Assembly (NCBI GenBank): GCA_016218905.1
Contig: JACRCS010000577.1
Location: forward strand, 1-9,543
Direction: 5' to 3'
From: Deltaproteobacteria bacterium
Lineage (GTDB): Bacteria; Desulfobacterota_C; Deferrisomatia; Deferrisomatales; JACRMM01
DNA length: 9,543 nucleotides
Below, piece after piece: positions 5,046-9,543 of the stretch. Position 1 is the stretch's first letter. Each line of letters opens with the position of its first letter. The notes beneath the pieces were generated by a model. The model saw only the letters and a program-made list of their open reading frames with translations. It had not been told where the DNA came from and did no database searches. Both the position numbers and the translations under genes were made by a program.

Positions 5046-5517
5046 CGGTGGAGAAGGAGGCCTCGGACGAGCCGCAGACGGCCCGGTGGGCGCCAAGGCG
5101 GAAAACCAGCAGGGAAGGGAGGTTACGTCCCTCTCGAGGTCACCTTAGGGCAATCGGCCCTAGCGCCATTAGGGCGATCCTAATGTGGCCCGATTAGGGC
5201 GAACCTTGAATGGCTCCAGGGGGCGATCCGCAACACCTTCCGGAACCCGGAAGTCCGGAGCGCTTCCGACGAAGCGCCCAGATCGGAGGAGACGGAGATC
5301 GCAGCGGGGCCCCTTCTTGGCAAGGCGACGGCCTCCGAGTTAAGAAATCAGGAGCGTCCCCCAGACCCGGCCCTACGGAGAGGGGGGCTGATGGTCCGGC
5401 TGGCGATCATCGAGCATGACTGCAACGGCGCGAAGCCTGCCGCCCGGGCAAGGGCTCGATCGTGACCAACGAGGAGGAAGCTGGTAGGCAGCCGGCCGGA
5501 GGTAACGCCGGCGGATG
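5046..5517. other. Gene-free interval between vapBC and hicAB
   Basis: No convincing gene is seen. It holds the TAGGGC dyad cluster at 5145-5202. A + frame is open from 5184 to a TGA near 5462 and reads plausibly for a time (EWLQGAIRNTFRNPEVRSA), but it has no start codon at its beginning and no family I recognise. It could be a decayed gene end. The region lies upstream of the vapBC promoter and downstream of hicB. Confidence 0.45.
5145..5202. repeat. Cluster of three TAGGGC dyads
   Basis: Three inverted repeats with similar arms and five-base spacers follow one another: TAGGGC/GCCCTA (5146-5162), ATTAGG/CCTAAT (5168-5184) and GCCC/GGGC (5188-5200). TTAGGGC is common to all, beginning at 5145, 5169 and 5194, spaced 24 and 25 bases. 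This looks like a multi-site operator or a set of transposon-end repeats. No adjacent gene that would use it is evident. Confidence 0.5.
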
Positions 5518-5970
5518 TCAGCAGGTTGAGCTGACTTCGTCTCCGGACCAGACCTGGACGGAGATCTTCTTTCCAAGCGCGTGGAGAGCGCGCTCCAGAG
5601 TCGGGGTCTTGGTGGGGTGGTGGGGATCGAGGATTCTTCGTGCCTCCTTCTCATTTAGATCGAGGCGACGAGCCAGCTCCGATTTGGAGACCTTCATCTC
5701 TCGAAGGGCGAGGTAGAGCGCTGCCTTCAACGCCGTATGCACGGGGACTGAAACCATACACTCGTCGGCCACGGCCGGGCTGGGCATCGGGATCTCGAGA
5801 CCAGCCCCGATGCGATACTCCAACGCGGCTTCCAGGGCTCCTTCGGCCTCTTGGACGCACGCTTCGGGGGTATCTCCCTGGGTGATCGCTTCCGGCAGAT
5901 CGCGGAAAGAAACGACGAACCCACCATCCTCAGGGTCGGGCGAGAGCTTTGCCGGGTAGCTGAAGTTCAT
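5518..5970 (-). CDS. hicB: HicB antitoxin with C-terminal HTH domain
   Basis: The 150-residue antitoxin binds the HicA RNase and regulates the operon. Residues 1-65 are the partially degraded RNase-H-like HicB fold: FSYPAKLSPDPEDGGFVVSF, then RDLPEAITQGDT and EACVQEAEGALEAALEYRI. Residues ~80-140 form an Xre-like helix-turn-helix: ALREMKVSKSELARRLDL, NEKEARRIL, then PTLERALHALGKKISVQVW. The ATG at 5970 has AGAAGG a few bases upstream. It follows hicA by eight bases, in toxin-first order. The longer open frame upstream of the ATG is the hicA region read in another frame. The last ~20 codons have a near copy at 3163-3228, showing that a second hicB once existed nearby. It appears complete and functional. 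Confidence 0.93.
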   Translation of the reverse strand: MNFSYPAKLSPDPEDGGFVVSFRDLPEAITQGDTPEACVQEAEGALEAALEYRIGAGLEIPMPSPAVADECMVSVPVHTALKAALYLALREMKVSKSELARRLDLNEKEARRILDPHHPTKTPTLERALHALGKKISVQVWSGDEVSSTC

Positions 5971-5978
5971 GGCGCCTT

Positions 5979-6191
5979 CTACAGGTCTTCGATGGTCAGG
6001 CCAAGTTGGGCGAGCATGGCGTGGAGGGTCCCCTTCTTCAGTTCGTCCTTCGGGTTCCTGACGACGGTGCGGCGCTTGCCCACCACCAGAACGCCGTGAC
6101 TCCCTTTGCCGAGCTCCGGATGCCATTCGAACGGTAATTCTCGGATTTTCGCATATGCTCGGACTCGGCGAACGAACTCAGAACCCTTCAT
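5979..6191 (-). CDS. hicA: HicA toxin (mRNA interferase)
   Basis: The 70-residue HicA has a double-stranded-RNA-binding-like fold and cuts mRNA independently of the ribosome, with one essential histidine. The family pattern is clear: KGSEFVRRVRAY at the N-terminus, KGSHGVLVVGKRRTVVRNP with catalytic His32, and the C-terminal KKGTLHAMLAQLGLTIEDL helix. ATG 6191 is preferred to GTG 6203 because the predicted transcription start lies at about 6202. That leaves a leader of roughly ten bases containing GAGCAGGG. Slightly longer than many HicA proteins because of a few extra residues before the GSHG motif. First gene of the hicAB operon. Confidence 0.92.
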   Translation of the reverse strand: MKGSEFVRRVRAYAKIRELPFEWHPELGKGSHGVLVVGKRRTVVRNPKDELKKGTLHAMLAQLGLTIEDL

Positions 6192-6208
6192 CCCTGCTCT
6201 CACTCCAA

Positions 6209-6258
6209 AGTATCGGTCATAAATGTCCGAAGGTCAACCTCCAGTCCACCTCCAGTCC
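6209..6258 (-). promoter_or_regulatory. hicAB promoter and adjacent tandem 11-mer
   Basis: On the - strand, TTGACC (6237-6232), a 17-base spacer and GATACT (6214-6209) form a sigma-70-type promoter. Immediately upstream, and touching the -35 box, ACCTCCAGTCC occurs twice in tandem (6237-6247 and 6248-6258). The tandem repeat is a candidate binding site for HicB or an activator. Confidence 0.6.
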
Positions 6259-6322
6259 GCCGGACGAAGCACGCGGGGGTGGATAAGGTGGCCTTTCGGG
6301 AAACGCCTTTGATCCCAGCCGC

Positions 6323-6511
6323 TCAGCGGCGGAGGGGCTCAAAGGCCGATCGGGCGGGGAGGGCGATCAGCGGCAACTTGGCCGCCTCAAAGACGCCGCT
6401 CACGAAGTCGTCCCGCTCCTTCCGGTCCTGTCGGTCATGGCTTCGGTCGTTGAGCTCCACTCCGAGAATGGGCGAGCCGGTCTGCGGGTCACAGACTTGG
6501 ACGCTCACCGG
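6323..6511 (-). pseudogene. C-terminal remnant of a DUF2726 protein, cut by the transposon
   Basis: The - strand frame reads VQVCDPQTGSPILGVELND, then RSHDRQDRKERDDFV, ending AAKLPLIALPARSAFEP and a TGA at 6323-6325. This is the core of the DUF2726 domain, a restriction-endonuclease-like fold whose biochemical role is not established. Family members normally have an N-terminal part before the VCDPxTG strand. Here that part is replaced by the repeated sequence of the transposon end, and the frame's apparent GTG start (6523) falls inside that repeat. I infer that the transposon inserted into the gene or caused a deletion next to it. The fragment is unlikely to be expressed as a functional protein. 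Confidence 0.75.
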
Positions 6512-6547
6512 ACCTGACCCCACCCCTGCTCACGTGACCTGACCCCA
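6511..6547 (+). repeat. Direct 12-bp repeats at the transposon left end
   Basis: GACCTGACCCCA occurs at 6511-6522 and 6536-6547, 25 bases apart. IS21-family ends usually contain several short repeats that serve as transposase binding sites. The second copy is preceded by a T (TG dinucleotide at 6535-6536) and followed by TTGTGAAG. Confidence 0.6.
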
Positions 6548-6608
6548 TTGTGAAGTCCGGCGCGAACGGGTCGCGTCGTCATTCCTTCAGAACGGCTGGT
6601 GGCCCACG

Positions 6609-6628
6609 TTTCTCCTGGAAAGGAGGAG
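6609..6628 (+). promoter_or_regulatory. Hairpin that sequesters the Shine-Dalgarno of the first transposon gene
   Basis: TTTCTCCT (6609-6616) can pair with AGGAGGAG (6621-6628) around loop GGAA, a GNRA-type tetraloop. There are six Watson-Crick and two G-T pairs. The 3' arm contains the perfect AGGAGG (6621-6626) that lies six bases before the GTG at 6633. Folding would hide the ribosome binding site. Confidence 0.6.
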
Positions 6629-6632
6629 CGAC

Positions 6633-7043
6633 GTGGTCCGCAAACGCCCGTGCAGCATCTGTCGAAAGTGGTTCCTCCCGAGCCCCCGCGCGGGACCTCG
6701 CCAGCACGTCTGCCCGAATCCCGATTGCCAGAGAGAACGTCACCGCCGCAACTGCGCCTCGTGGCGGCGGCGCAATCCCGACTACGACCGCGAGACCCGT
6801 CTGCGGGCCCGGCTCGCCGCCGACCGGCCTGAGCCGCCGGAGCCTGACCTACTTTCCTGGACGAGCGCGCGAGACTTAGTGGGGCTCGAAGTGCTTGTCG
6901 TGCTTGAGGAAACTCGCCAACTCTTCGTGGATGTCGCGCGAGACTCGGTCGCGCGCCAAGTGCTTGTCACCAAAGGGAAATCTGGCGAAGTCCTCCGGCT
7001 TGCCCGCGAGACGCCATCGACCGAGGGGCTGCTGCCTCCGTAG
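6633..7043 (+). CDS. Zinc-finger-like accessory protein of the transposon
   Basis: The 136-residue protein is of unestablished function. GTG 6633 is fixed by AGGAGG six bases upstream. Cys7-x2-Cys10 (CSICRKWF) and Cys27-x4-Cys32 (CPNPDCQRERHRR) look like one zinc-binding knuckle. A strongly basic helix follows (RRNCASWRRRNPDYDRETRL), suggesting nucleic-acid or protein binding. The C-terminal half (ARDLVGLEVLVVLEETRQL, then ARDSVARQVLVT) alternates charged and hydrophobic residues and looks folded. From memory, small cysteine-rich proteins of this kind are found beside IS21-like transposases in several phyla, usually as hypothetical proteins. It ends 35 bases before the ParB-like ATG (two bases before an alternative TTG). 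An adaptor in target choice or transposase regulation is inference. Confidence 0.75.
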   Translation: MVRKRPCSICRKWFLPSPRAGPRQHVCPNPDCQRERHRRNCASWRRRNPDYDRETRLRARLAADRPEPPEPDLLSWTSARDLVGLEVLVVLEETRQLFVDVARDSVARQVLVTKGKSGEVLRLARETPSTEGLLPP

Positions 7044-7078
7044 ACTTGCCGAGCACTCGGACGGGTGACGGGACGGAC

Positions 7079-8080
7079 ATGCAGATCGAGCTCCATCAGA
7101 TGGCTCTACGCTACGAAGCGCTTCGGATCGCCGATCCGGCCAGGCAAGCGCGGATGACCGCCTCCATCGCGGAGGTCGGCCAGCAGTCGCCGGTGTTGGT
7201 GGTGGGAACCGAGGCTCCCTTTGTTCTGATCGACGGCTACTGCCGAGCCCGGGCGATGCGTACCCTTCGCCGCGACACCCTCGAGGCCGTCTGCCTCGAC
7301 GTCTGCGAGCCGGAGGCGTTGCTGCTTGCCCATCGGCTCGATCTCGCCCGGCCACGTTCGGCTCTGGAGGAGGGGTGGTTTGTCCAGGAGCTCCACCGGA
7401 CTCACGGGCTGAGCCTTTCCGATCTCGCGCGCAGGTCGGGCCATTCGGTGAGCTGGGTCTCCCGGCGTCTGGCGCTCGTGGAGAGCCTGCCCGATGGCCT
7501 TCAGGAGCTCGTTCGCCGGGGCAAGCTCCCCTCCCATGCCGCGATGAAGGTGCTGGTGCCTTTGGCGCGCGCCAACACGGCCCACGCGCTCTCGCTCGCG
7601 ACCCGGGCCTGCGAGCTTGCCCAACGGCTCTCGGCACGCCAGTGGGAGGCGCTCTACACCGCCTATCGCAAGGCGGCTCCGGAGATCCGAAGCCGCATCG
7701 TCGAGCATCCCGGGCTCTTCGTCCGAGTCAGTGAGGAGCAGCGCCGGCCTGAGGCACCGAGCCCGAAGTCCGCGGTAGAGGTCTTGCTGTCGGACCTGGA
7801 GGCTCTTTCGGCGATTTGCCGCCGGGCCCGGCGAAGACTTCGAGAGTTTTCCCCCACCGAACTCGACGAGCCGAGCCTCACGGCCTGCCTCGAGCCCGCC
7901 TGGGCCTCGGCGCGGGCCGATTTCGATGCCCTTTCCCGCCTCTCTTCGGAGCGCCTGCGTGAGAACCGACTTCGAGACCAGGACGGCTGTCCTTCGCCTT
8001 CACCGGCAGGGCCACGGCCTGAAGACCATTGCGCGTACCCTCGGGATCTCCAAGAACACGGTCAAACGGCTGGTCTTTGA
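7079..8080 (+). CDS. ParB/Spo0J-family protein of the transposon
   Basis: The 333-residue protein has a ParB N-terminal domain at about 1-95. Visible elements include IADPARQARMTASIAEVGQQ, SPVLVVG, the box VLIDGYCRARAMRTL (the position of the CTP-binding GERRxRA motif in chromosomal ParB) and HRLDLARPRSALEEG (equivalent to the ENxQRxDLxPxEEA motif). A helix-turn-helix follows at 108-160 (LSLSDLARRSGHSVSWVSRR, then LPDGLQELVRRGKL). Canonical ParB proteins bind parS, load CTP and slide as clamps. Several normally conserved CTP-motif residues differ here, so clamp activity is uncertain. ATG 7079 is chosen over TTG 7046 because the domain begins there. The last 40 codons overlap istA and are proline-rich and unlike ParB. 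No ParA partner is seen. Its place before istA suggests a role in DNA recognition or target choice. Confidence 0.85.
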   Translation: MQIELHQMALRYEALRIADPARQARMTASIAEVGQQSPVLVVGTEAPFVLIDGYCRARAMRTLRRDTLEAVCLDVCEPEALLLAHRLDLARPRSALEEGWFVQELHRTHGLSLSDLARRSGHSVSWVSRRLALVESLPDGLQELVRRGKLPSHAAMKVLVPLARANTAHALSLATRACELAQRLSARQWEALYTAYRKAAPEIRSRIVEHPGLFVRVSEEQRRPEAPSPKSAVEVLLSDLEALSAICRRARRRLREFSPTELDEPSLTACLEPAWASARADFDALSRLSSERLRENRLRDQDGCPSPSPAGPRPEDHCAYPRDLQEHGQTAGL

Positions 8081-9401
8081 AACCGATGCCCCTGCGGCTC
8101 GTGCCTGTGCCCTCGACCCCTACGCCGAGCGCGTCCGGGAGCTCTACCTCGAATGCAAAGGCAACCGCGTCCGTGTCCACGAGGAGCTCGCGAAGGCCGG
8201 AATCTCGGTCCCGTATCCGACGCTGACCCGCTTTGTGCGCCGCCTCGGGCTCGGCGTTCGCGTCCCTGAGCGTTCGGGCCAGTATGACTTCGCCCCCGGC
8301 GCCGAGATGCAGCACGACACCTCGCCCCACACCGTCGAGATCGCCGGAAAGCCGAGGGCCCTCCAGTGTGCTTCGCTCGTCCTTTGCTACTCGCGCATGC
8401 TCTACGCCGAAGTCTTTCCGACCTTCCACCGCTTCTACGCCAAAGTCTTTCTGACCGAAGCGCTCCAGGCGTTCGGGGGAGCCGCAAAGACCTGCATGCT
8501 CGACAACTCGAGCATCATCATCGGGCACGGTACGGGGAAAAACGCCGTGCCCGCCCCGGAGATGGAGGCTTTCAGCGCGCGGTTCGGCTTTACGTTCGCC
8601 GCCCACGAGCTCGGCGACGCCAACCGCTCGGGCCGCGTGGAGAGGCCCTTTCACTTCATCGAGAACAACTTCTACGCGGGCCGGCGGTTCGCAAATCTCG
8701 CCGATCTCAACGAGCAGCTCCGGGCCTGGTGCGAGCAGCAAAACCGCTCGGTCAAGCGCCACTTGCAGGCCTCCCCCCTCGAGCTCTTCGCCGCCGAGCG
8801 CCCCCACCTCCGCGCGCTCCCGCTCTATGTCCCCGAGCCCTACGCCCGGCATCACCGCACCGTGGATCTCGAGGGAAACGTCCACCTGCACACCAACGCC
8901 TATTCCGTTCCCGACGAGCTCATCGGCCGCTCGGTGGAGGTCCACGAAACGAAGACGGCCGTGCGCGTCTTCCACCAGCACCACCTCGTCTGCGAACACG
9001 TCCGGGAGGAGGAAGGGGCGCGCGTGCGAAAAATCCTGCCCGCCCACCAGCACAAGGGGCGTACGCCTCGTTCGACCTCGCGGCCGCCCATCCCCGAGGA
9101 GGCGCTCCTGCGGGCCGCCGGCGAGGAGTTCGCCGAGCTCGTCGGCCGCCTGCGAAAGCTCCACGCCGGCCGCGCCGTGCGGCCGCTTCGCCGACTGCAC
9201 CAACTCTATCTCGACTACCCGACCGAGAGCCTGCGGGCCTGCCTTCGCGAGGCGCTCGCTTACGGCCTGACCGATCTCGACCGCATCGAGCGCATGCTCC
9301 TGCGCGCGCTCTCCGGCGACTTCTTCCGTCTGCCCTCGACCGACGAGCGACCCCACACCCCTCCCGATCCAGGAAACGAGCGCGACGATGATGACCGATG
9401 A
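7959..9401 (+). CDS. istA: IS21-family transposase IstA (DDE)
   Basis: The 480-residue transposase has an N-terminal helix-turn-helix (TRTAVLRLHRQGHGLKTIAR, then TLGISKNTVKRLV) and a second DNA-binding segment at 53-98. The integrase core carries DDE residues Asp120 (MQHDTSPH), Asp182 (MLDNSSI) and Glu228 (GRVERPFHFIENNFY), with spacing normal for the group. The C-terminal beta-barrel follows at about 280-345 (VDLEGNVHLHTNAYSVP). IstA cuts and joins transposon ends and needs IstB for target DNA. GTG 7959 is preferred because GGAG (7948-7951) lies seven bases upstream; ATG 7926 is an alternative. It overlaps the ParB-like frame by 122 bases and istB by 14. No stop or lesion is seen, so it could be active. 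Confidence 0.93.
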   Translation: MRTDFETRTAVLRLHRQGHGLKTIARTLGISKNTVKRLVFETDAPAARACALDPYAERVRELYLECKGNRVRVHEELAKAGISVPYPTLTRFVRRLGLGVRVPERSGQYDFAPGAEMQHDTSPHTVEIAGKPRALQCASLVLCYSRMLYAEVFPTFHRFYAKVFLTEALQAFGGAAKTCMLDNSSIIIGHGTGKNAVPAPEMEAFSARFGFTFAAHELGDANRSGRVERPFHFIENNFYAGRRFANLADLNEQLRAWCEQQNRSVKRHLQASPLELFAAERPHLRALPLYVPEPYARHHRTVDLEGNVHLHTNAYSVPDELIGRSVEVHETKTAVRVFHQHHLVCEHVREEEGARVRKILPAHQHKGRTPRSTSRPPIPEEALLRAAGEEFAELVGRLRKLHAGRAVRPLRRLHQLYLDYPTESLRACLREALAYGLTDLDRIERMLLRALSGDFFRLPSTDERPHTPPDPGNERDDDDR

Positions 9402-9543
9402 CCTCGACCAGCTTCTAAAAACCCTGACGCTGAAAAAGATCCGGGAAATTCTCCCCCGGGAGCTCGATCGGGCCGCGAAAAGCCCACCGAGCTACGCCGA
9501 GTTTCTCGCTCGCCTCCTGCGAGAGGAGGCACTCTTCCGGCGG
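9388..9543 (+). CDS. istB: IstB-type transposition helper ATPase (N-terminal part)
   Basis: The frame is open to the window edge (52 codons). Residues 5-52 (LDQLLKTLTLKKIREILP, then SYAEFLARLLREEALFRR) are the N-terminal helical domain of IstB, the AAA+ ATPase that assembles on target DNA and activates IstA. The Walker motifs would lie beyond the window. Two tandem ATG codons (9388, 9391) are possible starts. Both overlap the end of istA, the usual coupling of istA-istB. Confidence 0.88.
   Translation, partial: MMTDDLDQLLKTLTLKKIREILPRELDRAAKSPPSYAEFLARLLREEALFRR

Larger units (their letters stand above)
6511..9543 (+). mobile_element. IS21-type transposon with zinc-finger and ParB-like accessory genes (left part)
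   Basis: The element starts at about 6511-6536 with repeated GACCTGACCCCA and runs beyond the window. In order it encodes a CxxC...CxxxxC protein, a ParB-family protein, an IstA-type DDE transposase and the start of IstB. All four are on the + strand with overlaps or very short gaps, so they form one operon. The truncated DUF2726 gene at its left edge marks the insertion site. Classical IS21 elements carry only istA and istB, so the two upstream genes are extra. The right end and any target-site duplication are not visible, so the exact left terminus is approximate. Confidence 0.8.

Noticed and set aside
5184..5462. + strand frame with protein-like stretches (EWLQGAIRNTFRNPEV)
   Set aside because: No start codon near its beginning and no recognised family; kept only as a possible gene relic in the interval entry.
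7878..9356. Very long - strand frame opposite istA
   Set aside because: It is the complement of a clearly recognisable DDE transposase; such mirror frames are common in GC-rich coding DNA.

Overview
The window comes from a GC-rich Gram-negative bacterium. The periplasmic lytic transglycosylase with a Sec signal peptide and the encoded CCA on the tRNA fit this, but nothing here fixes the phylum. An environmental proteobacterial, myxococcal or acidobacterial-type lineage is a guess. Chromosomal housekeeping sequence gives way at a tRNA-Gly gene to an accessory region of toxin-antitoxin modules, gene relics and a transposon.

Layout. 1-840: the tail of an unrecognised gene, a small SLT-type lytic transglycosylase, and tRNA-Gly(GCC), whose promoter lies inside the transglycosylase reading frame. 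841-1650: about 800 bases with hairpins and a short direct repeat but no convincing gene. 1652-2260: a brnT-brnA module on the + strand with an operator-bearing, apparently leaderless promoter. 2388-3228 (- strand): a frameshifted HTH-nucleotidyltransferase fusion, three copies of a palindromic operator, and the last ~20 codons of a lost hicB. 3276-4089 (- strand): an intact mntA-type nucleotidyltransferase followed by a damaged hepT-type HEPN toxin. 4342-5045 (- strand): a vapBC (FitAB-like) module with a perfect 17-bp operator over its -10 box. 5046-5517: no gene, but a cluster of TAGGGC dyads. 5518-6258 (- strand): hicAB with its promoter. 6323-6511 (- strand): the C-terminal remnant of a DUF2726 protein. 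6511-9543 (+ strand): the left part of an IS21-type transposon that runs off the window.

The transposon is the most unusual item. Upstream of the expected istA (DDE transposase) and istB (AAA+ helper) it carries two tightly packed accessory genes: a short cysteine-rich zinc-finger-like protein and a ParB-family protein. The first gene has a perfect Shine-Dalgarno sequence that is folded into a hairpin with a GNRA-type loop. The upstream end carries a repeated 12-mer typical of multiply repeated IS21-type ends, and it abuts a truncated DUF2726 gene, as expected for insertion into that gene.

The toxin-antitoxin modules appear independently regulated, each with a recognisable dyad or repeat next to its promoter. 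Three frameshifts sit within about 650 bases (HTH-nucleotidyltransferase and hepT). These may be real decay or homopolymer errors in the assembly. The absence of the expected HEPN catalytic segment from hepT favours real decay for that gene.
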